Shown: positions 41,219-50,998, numbered from the stretch's first letter. The stretch is 64,000 bases of DNA from Pseudomonas capsici (GCF_017165765.1 NZ_JAFGZD010000001.1:62001-126000), one strand, 5' to 3'. Notes: a model not told the origin generated them from the sequence alone. Made by a program: numbers and translations.

Positions 41219-42844
41219 TCAGAAGATGTAATCGGTGGTCAGGAAGCTGGATTCCCGATTGCGGATGATGTCGCTGATGAGCGTCTTGTTGCTGTCCTGG
41301 AATTTGGTCGCCACCAGTGTACGAATCGAGAACACTCGCAAGGCATCGTGAACCGACAGAGTACCCTCCGCGGAGTTCTTGCGACCATTGAACGGGTACT
41401 GGTCCGGACCACGCTGACACTGGGCGTTGATATTGATCCGGCCGACCTGGTTGGCGAAGGCATCCACCAATTTTCCGACCTGGGTCGAGTCATTGCCGAA
41501 GATACTCAACTGCTGGCCGAAATCGGAGTCCAGCACGTAGTCGATCACGGTTTGCAGGTCGCGATAGACGACCACCGGCACGACCGGCCCGAACTGTTCT
41601 TCGTGGTAGACGCGCATGTCCGGTGTCACGGGATACAGCAGGGCAGGGTAGAAGAAGCTTTCGCTGACTTCTGCGCCGCCTTCATTGATCACCCGAGCGC
41701 CCTTGCCGGTGGCATCGTCGACAAGACCTTGCAGGTAATCGGTCTTGCCCGGCTCCGGCAGTGGCGTAAGGGAAACGCCCGGCTCCCAGGGCATGCCGGG
41801 CTTCAACTGCGCCAGTTTCTGCTGGAACTTCTCCAGAAAGCCTTCCACGACATCTTCATGCACGAAAAGAATCTTCAAGGCAGTACAGCGTTGGCCGTTG
41901 AACGACAGCGATCCGGTTACCGACTCGTTGACGGCATTATCCAGATCCACGTCGGGCAGCACGATGCCGGGGTTTTTCGCATCCAGCCCCAGCGCGGCGC
42001 GAAGGCGGTGAGGGCGCGGATGCAGCTTTTTCAGGTCGCTGGCGGCCTTGTTGGTGCCGATAAAGGCAAACACATCGATCTTGCCGGTCGCCATCAAGGC
42101 ACTCACCGTTTCCCGGCCACGTCCATAGATCACGTTGATGACGCCGGCCGGGAAGCTGTCGCGGAAGGCTTCGAGCAGCGGGCGAATCAGCAGCACACCA
42201 AACTTGGCAGGCTTTAAGACCACGGTATTGCCCATGATCAGCGCCGGAATCAGGGTGGTGAAGGTTTCGTTCAGCGGATAATTGTAAGGCCCCATGCACA
42301 GCGTCACGCCAAAGGGCACGCGGCGGATCTGACCAAGGGTATCCTGCTCCAGCTCGAAACGGCTGGAGCGACGGTCCAGTTCTTTCAGCGCATTGATGGT
42401 ATCGACGATGTAATCGCAGGTCCGGTCGAATTCCTTCTCCGAGTCCTTGAGATTCTTGCCGATTTCCCACATCAGCAGATTGACCACCGCCCGACGCTGT
42501 TCGCGCATGCGCTTGAGGAACGACTCGACATGCTGAATGCGCTCGACCACACGCATTGTTGGCCAGCGACCCTGGCCACGGTCATAGGCCTGGACAGCAG
42601 CATCGAGTGCCGTCATGGCTGTTTCTGCATCCAGCAACGGCGTACTGCCCAGAATTACCGGCTCAAGCCCTGTTTCGGTTCTAAGACAAACCGGGCTGCG
42701 CACCGGAGCCAGCGGCCCTGGCCATGATTGCAGTACACCATTGACCAGATATTCCCGCTGCTCGATGGCCGGGCCTGTGCGGTACTGCTCGGGAATGTCC
42801 TCAGCGGCAGGGAACAGCGTTTCAAGACGGTTAGCCTGGGTCAT
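41219..42844 (-). CDS. GapN-like NADP-dependent glyceraldehyde-3-phosphate dehydrogenase (ALDH family)
   Basis: The 541-residue protein is an aldehyde dehydrogenase of the non-phosphorylating glyceraldehyde-3-phosphate type. It shows the cofactor-site block MGPYNYPLNE, the substrate-site Cys320 in FNGQRCTALK, and EEQFGPVVPVV and PFNGRKNS near the C-terminus. Such enzymes oxidise glyceraldehyde-3-phosphate to 3-phosphoglycerate with NADP. The usual ELGG motif reads ALGLDAKNP (residues 284-292), so the general-base Glu is not at its expected place. This may be normal for this subgroup. The gene stands alone between fecI and tRNA-Asn. Confidence 0.82.
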   Translation of the reverse strand: MTQANRLETLFPAAEDIPEQYRTGPAIEQREYLVNGVLQSWPGPLAPVRSPVCLRTETGLEPVILGSTPLLDAETAMTALDAAVQAYDRGQGRWPTMRVVERIQHVESFLKRMREQRRAVVNLLMWEIGKNLKDSEKEFDRTCDYIVDTINALKELDRRSSRFELEQDTLGQIRRVPFGVTLCMGPYNYPLNETFTTLIPALIMGNTVVLKPAKFGVLLIRPLLEAFRDSFPAGVINVIYGRGRETVSALMATGKIDVFAFIGTNKAASDLKKLHPRPHRLRAALGLDAKNPGIVLPDVDLDNAVNESVTGSLSFNGQRCTALKILFVHEDVVEGFLEKFQQKLAQLKPGMPWEPGVSLTPLPEPGKTDYLQGLVDDATGKGARVINEGGAEVSESFFYPALLYPVTPDMRVYHEEQFGPVVPVVVYRDLQTVIDYVLDSDFGQQLSIFGNDSTQVGKLVDAFANQVGRININAQCQRGPDQYPFNGRKNSAEGTLSVHDALRVFSIRTLVATKFQDSNKTLISDIIRNRESSFLTTDYIF

Positions 42845-42968
42845 CTCGTTCTCCTTTCAGTGATCAGCGTTGCAGGGGCAAGCGAACACACTACGCCACA
42901 GCAAACCCACGACGAAACCCTCAGCCTGCAACTGCCTGTTTATCATCAATATTTTTTCAAGGTGATGC

Positions 42969-42996
42969 TTGACTTGCCTGTTTTAATCGGTAAGAT
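42969..42996 (+). promoter_or_regulatory. Promoter of tRNA-Asn
   Basis: TTGACT (42969-42974) and TAAGAT (42991-42996) form -35 and -10 elements with a 16-base spacer, ending 9 bases before the tRNA. This is a good sigma-70 match for a stable RNA gene. Confidence 0.6.
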
Positions 42997-43005
42997 AGCG
43001 CTCAT

Positions 43006-43081
<76 letters not shown>

Positions 43082-43099
43082 GAATTTCATGATGTAAAT

Positions 43100-43195
43100 C
43101 AAGGTCTTGCGTAGTTTCTGCTGAAAGCGCGACAAATGACAATGAATAGGTCATTTGGCTTTCAGAAGTGAAATCGTGCAAGACCTTGTTTTTTT
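43100..43195. terminator. Long imperfect hairpin followed by T-run, after tRNA-Asn
   Basis: CAAGGTCTTGC (43100-43110) pairs with GCAAGACCTTG (43178-43188), and inner segments CTGAAAGC and CAAATGAC also find their complements, giving an interrupted stem of about 40 bases. Seven T residues follow. It can end tRNA transcription. Its 89-bp size with terminal inverted repeats also resembles a MITE-type element. Confidence 0.6.
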
Positions 43196-43449
43196 GCAGC
43201 TGAAAAAAGTTGCGCTCCCCGTTTTGACGATCCTGTGCCGTCTCTTGATCAATCGATTTGGAGGCGTGCGTCATGAAAATCGTATCCATAAGGTGCCAAG
43301 CCGACTGGTCATACTTCAGCAGTGGCTTGGCCGACAGGCATGGGTGAGCAAGCCATCAAGCGAATCCGAACTCATGTAGTACTAGTACTAATACAACTGT
43401 ATTTAAAAACATAGTACCGCGCGCAAGCGAATCGCCTGGCGACCAGTCA

Positions 43450-43690
43450 GTGGTATATCCCGCCGCATTTCAGGCCTTGGCATACGACCAGCGACAGAAA
43501 GTCCAGGTAGCCCTGAACCTGATTTCCCCGCAACTGCAAAGCCAAGTGCTTGAGCAATGGGCGCAGCGCTGTGACAGGCAAGTGATGCATAACCCGGCGG
43601 GCTACCTGTTCGGCATGATCGACAGGGCGCGGAATGGGGAATTCAACCAGTTTGGGCAGACTGGCGTGGGCCGCGCTGATGGACGGGAAG
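43450..43690 (+). pseudogene. Possible remnant of an island (STY4528-type) replication protein
   Basis: The plus-strand frame reads QLQSQVLEQWAQRC then NPAGYLFGMIDRARNGEFN, which resembles the C-terminus of proteins carried by SPI-7/PAGI-2-like integrative elements. No start or upstream domain remains, and downstream the sequence changes abruptly into the DUF4189 remnant on the other strand. Position beside a tRNA fits a decayed integrative element. The family match is from memory of the motif and needs a search. The stretch 43200-43450 before it holds no recognisable gene. Confidence 0.35.
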
Positions 43691-43699
43691 CCGGGCTGT

Positions 43700-44054
43700 G
43701 TTTCGACAGCCAGATAGATTTTGCAATCAGTGGCTCCGCCTAATGCGCACTGGTAAATAGCCACCGACCGCGCTTCATCTTCAGATAATTTATTGGCGGC
43801 AGTTCCCACTTCTCCAGTCGCCTCCGAGCGCGCAATCACCCCCCAGGTTTTAGCCATTCACCGGTTGAGCGGGAAGGGGGCGCGCCTCTCAGAGGCTCAT
43901 CGGGCAAGCATTGCATACTCCCCGCTTGAGCCCCTACCGGGCAGCGCTTCTGTGCTTCTATCGGTACTGCGCATAAAAGGAGCAGGGCGCATGCGGCATA
44001 ACTTAGAGGCTTTATCTGTTGGCTCGCCGAGTCGATTTCGAACGGGTGTTCCAT
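43700..44054 (-). pseudogene. Frameshifted and truncated DUF4189 secreted protein gene
   Basis: One frame encodes a hydrophobic signal (YAACALLLLCAVPIEAQ) and CPVGAQAG up to TGEWLK. The neighbouring frame then continues TWGVIARSEATGEVG, SEDEARSVAIYQCALGGATDCKIYLAVE. Together these make a DUF4189 protein (WGAIA start, Ala-rich helix, DCK strand). A single missing A in a CTAAAACCTGG run explains the frame change. The normal end of the domain is absent, and the sequence switches to unrelated antisense of an island-type protein at about 43700. DUF4189 function is unknown; relatives are small exported proteins. Confidence 0.6.
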
Positions 44055-44125
44055 CCACCGGCCAACTGGAAGTTAGCGAAGTTTCAGTCCTTGCTCATAC
44101 CGTGACAGAAAGCCTGAAGAAAGCC

Positions 44126-45469
44126 TCAATGTGATTCAACCACTGCTGCTACGCGATCAAAGTTCCGGACCGCCAGGTCTTCCCTGGAGATCCAGAAAGT
44201 CGCTTGGCCGCAATCCCCGAAATTGAGGTTGATGGCCGGGTCCCAGGCGAGCTGAAGCAGGCATACTGGCTCCCCCTCGATATCAGGCATTGTGCCCTGT
44301 AACAGCGGAACATGTCCCAGCAACTGATGAACCCTGGCCCTGGCACAGTGCTTGCGCCCATCGGGATGCTGGCGCAGGCTTTCCTCATAGGGCAAGTGCT
44401 CGCCTTCCAGGTCGCGGTATAGCCTCAGTGGGATCAACCCGGCGGTCTCAGGTGAGCCAGCGGCGTACGCGACAGTCGCCAGCAGCCCTTTGCGTAAGAC
44501 ACGGCCCATTATTCGCTCGTGCAACGTGGTGCCTTCATCGCCGATCTGTTCAATGAGCCAGTTTCTGAATGCCTCCCTCGTGGCTTCATCGGGAACATTA
44601 TCCCAGCCGAGCAGCGCAGCGTGATCCACCCAACGCAACACATCCTCGTCAGCTACAAACTGCCGTGTTTGCTTGCTTCGCTCATTGCCTACAAGGCGCG
44701 CCAGGCGATCTATCATGATGCCGACCTGTGGGAAATCCAGTTGATAGCGCAGCGATGCGGACAGCGGCGGCTTCCATTGGAAACCAGCGTCGGCGTCAGG
44801 CATTAGGCCTGTCGCAGCCACTGCGGCTCCCAGACTCAGCTCGGACCAGCGCTGCAGGTAGGCGGTGAAGTCTGGCATCGAGCCGTTCTGCGGCGTCGGC
44901 AAACTGTCGATGTCTGGCCAGGTTTCCATCCGCCGCGCAACCAGTGGCCATTGAACGTGCAGGCATGGACCACTTTCACCGGGTAGCAGCCAGCCCGGTC
45001 CCGTAAAGGGGCTGTGCGTTGCGAACACGCCTAGAATCGGGCGCAGCTGTTCCGGTGCCTGGCGCTCGGGCTGGTCCTCTGGCACATGTGGCGCATACAG
45101 CACCCGGACACGTTCCTGCGGGGCGTCGGTATCCCAGATCTGTTCTTCTTCGTTTACAGCAAAGAAGAACAACATCCCCTGTGTTGGCATAGACGATTCG
45201 ATAATGGGCAATTCTGCGCAGTCGATCTGAGCAAGAAAATGCATAGGCGTGGACTCGCCGTAACTGACACCCAGTGGCCATTCAAAAGCCTGTGGCAATT
45301 GCGGCAGGCCGCCGAGCCGACTGCGCACGCGGGGAAACGCGGTGGGTGGATAAATCCGTTGCAGCACGATGCCCGTTTTGCGGTGCTTGTGGAAGTAAGC
45401 CTCAAGCTCGGCTTCCGCCTGGTGATCGCGCAGACTGGCGTCGTAAGAGGATTGCGTTTGAATGTCCAT
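44126..45469 (-). CDS. DUF1963 (YwqG-family) protein
   Basis: The 447-residue soluble protein carries the DUF1963 pattern in its first half: SRLGGLPQLPQAFEWPL (about residues 51-67), PMHFLAQIDCAELP and GMLFFFAVNEEEQIWD. The C-terminal part ends with the family-like LLQLAWDPAINLNFGDCGQATFWISREDL. No enzymatic role is established for the family. It is intact, stands among decayed genes, and has a strong palindrome (45583-45608) about 115 bases upstream of its start. Base use and context suggest an accessory gene. Confidence 0.85.
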   Translation of the reverse strand: MDIQTQSSYDASLRDHQAEAELEAYFHKHRKTGIVLQRIYPPTAFPRVRSRLGGLPQLPQAFEWPLGVSYGESTPMHFLAQIDCAELPIIESSMPTQGMLFFFAVNEEEQIWDTDAPQERVRVLYAPHVPEDQPERQAPEQLRPILGVFATHSPFTGPGWLLPGESGPCLHVQWPLVARRMETWPDIDSLPTPQNGSMPDFTAYLQRWSELSLGAAVAATGLMPDADAGFQWKPPLSASLRYQLDFPQVGIMIDRLARLVGNERSKQTRQFVADEDVLRWVDHAALLGWDNVPDEATREAFRNWLIEQIGDEGTTLHERIMGRVLRKGLLATVAYAAGSPETAGLIPLRLYRDLEGEHLPYEESLRQHPDGRKHCARARVHQLLGHVPLLQGTMPDIEGEPVCLLQLAWDPAINLNFGDCGQATFWISREDLAVRNFDRVAAVVESH

Positions 45470-45582
45470 TGCCTGAAATCTCTAGGTTGCAAAGTTGCAA
45501 AGCGTCAGAACACCGCTGTGGCTAGTCAGTACGCACTTTGAGGTGTACCGAAAGGAAAACAGTAATCGAGCGGCTGATGCTT

Positions 45583-45608
45583 TTCGATAGCACAGGTGTG
45601 CTATCGAA
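45583..45608. promoter_or_regulatory. Palindrome ATAGCACA-GG-TGTGCTAT, site 1 of a recurring motif
   Basis: TTCGATAGCACA and TGTGCTATCGAA are perfect 12-bp arms around GG. It lies upstream of the DUF1963 gene. Similar sites occur at 59642-59659, 60217-60236 and 61859-61876, so it looks like a repressor operator rather than a chance hairpin. Confidence 0.55.
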
Positions 45609-46366
45609 TTAATGGCGCTTCGAACACGGCCTCGTCGTGGCCTATGCATTTTTTGATAACGAAGCTGTGCTCGACAACAGTCAGGCCTGCATTGCCGCGT
45701 TGCAGATCCTGGCTGATACATGAGGAGAAGGATAAGTGCCAAGCGATCCATGCCATGGACTGTCGAAACCCTGCCCAAGGACGATGCAGCCCTGTTTTGC
45801 GCCGCAAGCGCAAGACGAGGGCTGGATGCTATGTCTGTTCTGGGGGGCTGCTATCCAGTCACAATGCTGAACGGGCATTGAGTACGTTCTGCATCGCAGA
45901 GGGGTGGTAGTCCGTAGTTTTGGCCGGAAGTCACCGGAGTCTGTACATTTATTTGGAATACCAACTGGAATACCGCGAGAAGTTGGATTGAGCAATATGC
46001 TTGTATCCATATCTTGCAGGGGACGGTCAAAAGGAGCTGCTGTTTACTCCAAACCGGGCAAGCTGAGCAGGCCGCTTGTGGTGCGTTTGCTAACGCCGCT
46101 GGGCATGAGGATTTTGTGCTTCTTCATCTCTGCGAGTACCGTCAACCATTCTGTTTTGCCAAAGCGCAGCTTGGTGTCATTCCGGCTATGCGTAACTTCG
46201 TTGTCGATGGCTTCATCGGAAAGCGAGCGGCCTTCGAGAATAACCCCATATGTCTTCATCTCAACGTCAGATCTGCTACCGTTTTGCGAGTTAGAAGCTT
46301 GAGTCAGTGAAATTTCGGCAGTTGGGCAATTCTGCATCAGCGGCAACAGCCTGAGTGCCAAAGGGA
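45609..46366. other. Region without a confident gene; one doubtful small ORF
   Basis: Fragments with coding-like composition appear (for example GLVVAYAFFDNEAVLDNSQA on the plus strand around 45625-45690), but frames break quickly and no family is recognisable. A 71-residue minus-strand ORF at 46044-46259 (MKTYGVILEGRSLSDEAIDNEV) might be a real hypothetical gene, with low confidence. The stretch is probably decayed accessory DNA. Confidence 0.4.
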
Positions 46367-47431
46367 TCAGGTAAGTTTACGTCGCGTGCTGTCTCTGATC
46401 ACGAGATTGGTTGAGAAGATGACAGGGGGCAACTCATCGAGCGCTGACCCTTCAAGCTTTTTAAGTAGAAGATGTATGGCGGTTGTCGCCATATTAAATA
46501 GCGGGGAGTCAACACTGGTCAAGGTAGGAATGCTGAATTCATCATATTGCATGTTGTCGAAGCCAACGACACAGACATCGTCGGGAACTTTCAGTCCAGC
46601 ATCGTACAAACCCTTCAGGGCGCCTAGCGCCATTCGATCGCTGGCAAAAATCATTGCATCGGGGCGTCGATCAAGTGCACAGAGGTACTGGGCCACTTGC
46701 ATTCCACTGGCCATTGACCAGTCACCCGCAATCTTCCAGCCATTGTCCAACGATAAATTGTACTTTTTTAACCCTTCGAGATAACCAAGGTAGCGCTCTT
46801 CGATATCCTGATTGGTGTGCCCATTTCGTTCCCCGGCGATAAATGCGATATGACGACAACCACCGCTGTAAAGATGATCAACTATCTGTGCTGTAGCGAT
46901 TCGGTTGGCTTGAGCAACATAAGTAAAGTCTGGATCCATCGTCCCGAACAGAATGATGGGGACATCATGTTTTCTGAGTGCTGACAATACGGGGTTATCA
47001 GGCTGTTCGGTGACTGCAATGACACCGACGATACTCCCGGAACGGTAGAGCCCCAGTATTTCTTCGAGGGCCGGTGCCTGGAGGGCTGAGGGCTTGCGTT
47101 GCAGGAGTGAATAACCCACCTGATCTGCAGCTAATCCCAAAGACTGTACAACGTTGCTCCAGTAGGTGTCTTGATTCTGTCCGGAGCGATTGTCATAGGG
47201 ACTGCGCTCGCCGAAAAAGATACAGGCCACCGTTTTTGTCGGAATGTTGCGCAGCGAGCGCGCCGCCACACTGGGTACGAAGTTCAGTTCACGAATCACC
47301 TCCTGGACCCTGGCGAGGGTCTTCTTTGCAACTTTTTCAGGGTGGTTGATGACCAGGGAAACTGTCTGAAAACTAACCCCGGCGGCATCGGCGACATCCC
47401 GAATGGTGATTCTTTTTACTTCACTTCGCAT
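46367..47431 (-). CDS. LacI-family transcriptional repressor
   Basis: The 354-residue protein has the LacI helix-turn-helix and hinge (ITIRDVADAAGVSFQTVSLVINHPEKVAKKTLARV, then FVPSVAARSLR) and a periplasmic-binding-like core with GVIAVTEQPDNPVL, ERYLGYLEGL and MIFASDRMALGALKGLYDAG. A GGAGAG site precedes the ATG at 47431; the upstream ATG at 47452 lacks one. It is the last gene of the TonB/2H-phosphoesterase unit, 121 bases after the receptor. A CG-centred palindrome at that operon's start site is its likely operator. LacI proteins usually sense sugars or sugar phosphates. Confidence 0.93.
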   Translation of the reverse strand: MRSEVKRITIRDVADAAGVSFQTVSLVINHPEKVAKKTLARVQEVIRELNFVPSVAARSLRNIPTKTVACIFFGERSPYDNRSGQNQDTYWSNVVQSLGLAADQVGYSLLQRKPSALQAPALEEILGLYRSGSIVGVIAVTEQPDNPVLSALRKHDVPIILFGTMDPDFTYVAQANRIATAQIVDHLYSGGCRHIAFIAGERNGHTNQDIEERYLGYLEGLKKYNLSLDNGWKIAGDWSMASGMQVAQYLCALDRRPDAMIFASDRMALGALKGLYDAGLKVPDDVCVVGFDNMQYDEFSIPTLTSVDSPLFNMATTAIHLLLKKLEGSALDELPPVIFSTNLVIRDSTRRKLT

Positions 47432-47552
47432 AACTCTCCGTACACACTTCATGCCGCGAGTGTGAGTTCAACAGCCCAGCCAGTAGAGGCCTTGGCGGCG
47501 ATTCTGGCTGGAACCTGTTTTCTGTGCAATAAGCGCCTGCACGCAGATTACC

Positions 47553-49841
47553 TCATAGGCGTGTACTCAATGTGACGAAGGCGCTACGCGGCGAGCCGAC
47601 CTTTAAAATTTGCAGGTTACCTGACGGGTCACTTGCTGCACTGGAGTCGGTGTTGATGGTCGAGATGTAACGACGGTCAAACAGATTGACGAGATTGAGC
47701 GACAGTGTTGTCTCCTTCAAATCCCCCAACTTGCCGAAGTCGTAGCCCATGCTGGCGTTGGTTACCCAGTATGCATCGACGCTGGAGTCGTTCGTGTAGG
47801 TGTAATAGCGCTTGTCCATGTAGTTGGTTTGCACCCCGGCGTTCCAGCGATCCCATTGCCAATCAAGGCTGCTGGAAAGCATCCAGCGGGGTGCGTCGAT
47901 GACATCTTTGCCCTTGACCGCAACCTGAGCGCCGTTACTGTTGTAATTGTCTTCATAAACACTGCGGTTATAGGTCATGGTGTTAGACCAGCGCCAATGG
48001 GGATCTGGAGTCAGCGTCAGTGCCAATTCTAGGCCACGGCTGCTGACCGATCCCACGTTGGCCACGCCGTTCTGGCAAATCACAATCCCGGTACAGTTAG
48101 CGATTGCCAGCAAACGGTTATCGAAGCGTGTTCCGTAAAGCGCTGCCGAAGCTGCATAAAGCGGTGTGCTGTGGCGCATACCCAACTCAACGGTTTTTGA
48201 AGTTTCCGGTTTCAGGTCCTTGAAGCCGTTTAGTGCATCCAGTGTGGCCTGACTGGTGAACAGCGGACTGGAGGTGCCACTGGGAAACGCCGCCATATTT
48301 TCTGCGTAGGAGGCGAAAACTTCGCTTTGCTCGTCAATTTTGTAAGTGGCGCCGATCTGCGGAAGAAAGTTGTTACGGGCTTCGAGTGAACCGCTGGCTG
48401 AGGTGCCCGAGCCTTTGGCTGTTGAGGTGGTAACGACGTGTTTGGCACCGTATTCAAGCTTGAGGCGGTTATCCAGCAGCGTCCAGGTGTCACGAATATA
48501 GAACTGGCGAGTGAGGTCGTTGTAATCCTGGGCCTGGATCGTTGCCGCCCGGGGCAAACCGCTGACCTCGACAATGCCGCTTTGTGGCGCTGTTCCGGTG
48601 GTGTCGAACAGGTAACGATTTGCAGAGTTTTTATTGGACTGCACCCACATGCCAGCCTGGAACACGTGGTCTGCGACGTAGTAGGACAATGAGCTTTGAA
48701 AACCTGTTCGGTCAATGCCATAGAATGTGCTGCGAATCGAGTTGCTTGGGACTGTAGTCGACCCGTTGTTGAAGACGAATGGATAATAGGAGTTGCCAGC
48801 CCCCGAGTTGTGATGATGATAAACGGTGGTATCAAGTACCAGAGCATCACTCAAGGCGAACGTGCCACTGAGAATGTCGAGTTCGTCGTTACGGATGTTG
48901 CTTGAGTTATATACAGCATCGCTGACGCTGTTTACGCCGCCGCTGAATCTTCCATTGGCAGCGTTCACTGCGCGTTGCCAGTCGGGTGAATAGTTGGTCC
49001 AGTTGTATCCGAGCCGATCGATCTGGCTTCGTGAAAGCGATGGAATTGTCGATTCTTTGTATTCCGATTGGCTGTGAAAGAAGCTTAAGTGGTTATCGTC
49101 AAAATCATAAGTGACTTTGGCGTTCAAGGCGTGCGAGCGTTGTGGGCTGTCGCCTTTCCAGGTCTGGGCATCGTAGTTCTCGGCTGCAACGTAGGCAGCG
49201 AGCCCTTGGTACTGACCTGTATCGGCTCGCAAAAAGGTACGGGTGGTGTCGTAACTGCCAAAGGTTTGCGACAGACGGAGGCCTGGGGTCTGATCCGGAT
49301 TGGCGCTTTTGAACTGCAGAGTTCCGCCCAGATCGCTGGTCGAAGAGGTACCTAACGCTCCTGTACCTTCGGCCACTTCAGTACTGACGATGTTTTCCGG
49401 AATGATTGCGCGGTTAATCGTCAGGCCATTGAAGTTACCGAAACTCATGTCCCCCAGCGTCACACCATCCAGCGTGTAGCCAAGATGATGCATGTCGAAG
49501 CCACGCAGGCTGATACGCTGGCTGCCCAACTCCCGGCCCAGCGGGTCGCTCGACTGGAAGTTGACACCTGGCAGACGCTGCAGGACTTTCATGGGGTTGC
49601 TCCCAGGCGCATAGGCCTTGGTGTCCTGCTCTGTAACCCGTTGAACCTGTCGCGTTTCTCCTTGGCCCATGACCGAGACCGTCCCCAGCGTTATTGATGT
49701 CGCACCAGTGTCCTGCGGCACATCGGCCTCTTCGGCTTTTGCCTGGCCAAGGGGAAGCAGTGGCAGGGTCAGGGCGATTTTCAGGCAAGCGGCGGTTAGC
49801 CGTTGCCCATTGAGCATCGGTTTGAAGTTCATGTAACTCAT
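47553..49841 (-). CDS. TonB-dependent receptor of the DUF1868 operon
   Basis: The 762-residue receptor has a signal peptide (cleavage near GQAKAEEAD) and a TonB-box-like region (TLGTVSVMGQG). The plug follows (PMKVLQRLPGVNFQSSDPLG, RISLRGFDMHHLGYTLDGVTLGD), then a barrel ending VTLSTRL. No STN domain is present. It follows tonB-exbB-exbD by 49 bases and precedes the lacI gene, so its ligand is probably the inducer source for LacI. PhoB-type control of the operon points to a phosphorus compound. Subfamily and ligand are unknown. Confidence 0.88.
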   Translation of the reverse strand: MSYMNFKPMLNGQRLTAACLKIALTLPLLPLGQAKAEEADVPQDTGATSITLGTVSVMGQGETRQVQRVTEQDTKAYAPGSNPMKVLQRLPGVNFQSSDPLGRELGSQRISLRGFDMHHLGYTLDGVTLGDMSFGNFNGLTINRAIIPENIVSTEVAEGTGALGTSSTSDLGGTLQFKSANPDQTPGLRLSQTFGSYDTTRTFLRADTGQYQGLAAYVAAENYDAQTWKGDSPQRSHALNAKVTYDFDDNHLSFFHSQSEYKESTIPSLSRSQIDRLGYNWTNYSPDWQRAVNAANGRFSGGVNSVSDAVYNSSNIRNDELDILSGTFALSDALVLDTTVYHHHNSGAGNSYYPFVFNNGSTTVPSNSIRSTFYGIDRTGFQSSLSYYVADHVFQAGMWVQSNKNSANRYLFDTTGTAPQSGIVEVSGLPRAATIQAQDYNDLTRQFYIRDTWTLLDNRLKLEYGAKHVVTTSTAKGSGTSASGSLEARNNFLPQIGATYKIDEQSEVFASYAENMAAFPSGTSSPLFTSQATLDALNGFKDLKPETSKTVELGMRHSTPLYAASAALYGTRFDNRLLAIANCTGIVICQNGVANVGSVSSRGLELALTLTPDPHWRWSNTMTYNRSVYEDNYNSNGAQVAVKGKDVIDAPRWMLSSSLDWQWDRWNAGVQTNYMDKRYYTYTNDSSVDAYWVTNASMGYDFGKLGDLKETTLSLNLVNLFDRRYISTINTDSSAASDPSGNLQILKVGSPRSAFVTLSTRL

Positions 49842-49890
49842 GTCCTTTCAGGCAGCAGGGCGCGATGAAATGCAGGCGTGGATGTTGGAG

Positions 49891-50295
49891 TTAGGGTGTT
49901 TCTGTAATCACGGATAACTGAGTGATACCCGCATTGCGAACTTCAGCAAGAACTTGCGCAACTTTTCCATATTCAGCGCTGCGGTCCGCTCGTAATGTAA
50001 TTGCCGTATCAGGTTCCTGTTGATGCAGGGTTTGTAATGCGGCAGGTAGTTGGTCTATCGACAGGGCATTGGTGTCCAGAAACACTTGACCCTTCGCGTC
50101 CACACTGACGGCAACTGAGTGTTGTTGTGTTGCCTCCCCGGTGGCTGCAGTTTCAGGCAGGTTCAAGGCGATGGCATTGGTCAGCAAAGGGGCGGTTACT
50201 ATAAATGTCACTAGCAAGACGAGCATGACGTCCACTAGCGGCGTGATGTTGATGTCACTGATGACATCGTCAGTTTGATTGCTTGAAAATGCCAT
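49891..50295 (-). CDS. exbD: ExbD/TolR-family protein
   Basis: The 134-residue protein has one helix with the key aspartate (NITPLVDVMLVLLVTFIVTAPLL, about residue 22) and a short periplasmic domain ending AQVLAEVRNAGITQLSVITE. It works with the ExbB encoded one base upstream. It is distinct in sequence from the ExbD of the phytate locus, so the window holds two independent motors. Confidence 0.93.
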   Translation of the reverse strand: MAFSSNQTDDVISDINITPLVDVMLVLLVTFIVTAPLLTNAIALNLPETAATGEATQQHSVAVSVDAKGQVFLDTNALSIDQLPAALQTLHQQEPDTAITLRADRSAEYGKVAQVLAEVRNAGITQLSVITETP

Positions 50296-50296
50296 T

Positions 50297-50998
50297 TCAC
50301 ATGACCCCGCTCAATACGCTGTTTTCTTTGCTGCGCGGTACGGCGGTCGGACGTTGCACTTGAAATGCATGGACCTGGGACAGGTTGAGGAACTCGACCG
50401 CAAACTTATCCAGATCGGCAACCAGCAGTTTCACCCGGCGCATGAAGAAGTTGTAAGCAAGTACGGCGGGAACCGCGACGGCGATACCCACCCCAGTGGC
50501 AATCAGTGCTTCACCGATAGGGCCGGCGACGACCGCGATACTCGCGGACTTGGCCGTGCTGATTGCGCTCAGCGCATGGATGATGCCAAACACAGTGCCG
50601 AACAGGCCGATAAAAGGTGCGGTGCTGCCAATGCTAGCCAACCAGCCCAGGCCACTTTCCATTGCTCGCCGTTCATCGACGATCAGCTGATGCAGATTAC
50701 GCTCCAGCAAGTCTTGGCGATTCCAGGGGTGGCCCAGTTCCGTAATGCCTTGTCGGGTGGTCAGCACTTGCGCGCCAGTTGCCCCCAGTCGCGCTGCGGC
50801 ACTTCCATTCTGCGCCACGTCTAGAGCCGCTTCAAGGCTTTCTGCGGTTTTGAAAGCATTTATGTATTCTCGACTCTTGCGACTTTGTCGCCACTGGTTC
50901 AGGCCTTTGAGCAGGAGCAGTGCCCACGTGACGACAGAAAAAAATAACAGGATTCCCAAAGATATCTGAGTGATGAGCGTTGCGTAGGCGTTATTCAT
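50297..50998 (-). CDS. exbB: ExbB/TolQ-family proton channel protein
   Basis: The 233-residue protein has an N-terminal helix (ISLGILLFFSVVTWALLLL), a cytoplasmic loop and the two conserved helices LASIGSTAPFIGLFGTVFGIIHAL and IGEALIATGVGIAVAVPAVLAYN. It forms the motor with ExbD. The start at 50998 lies eight bases after the TonB stop; the open frame upstream overlaps tonB and is unlike the family. Confidence 0.92.
   Translation of the reverse strand: MNNAYATLITQISLGILLFFSVVTWALLLLKGLNQWRQSRKSREYINAFKTAESLEAALDVAQNGSAAARLGATGAQVLTTRQGITELGHPWNRQDLLERNLHQLIVDERRAMESGLGWLASIGSTAPFIGLFGTVFGIIHALSAISTAKSASIAVVAGPIGEALIATGVGIAVAVPAVLAYNFFMRRVKLLVADLDKFAVEFLNLSQVHAFQVQRPTAVPRSKENSVLSGVM

Noticed and set aside
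43384..43400. TAGTACTAGTACTA repeat as a possible iteron or att core
   Set aside because: Only one short self-complementary cluster is present, with no integrase, Rep gene or second copy.
46044..46361. 105-codon minus-strand ORF as a firm gene
   Set aside because: No family, unclear start and decayed surroundings; kept only as a doubtful small ORF.
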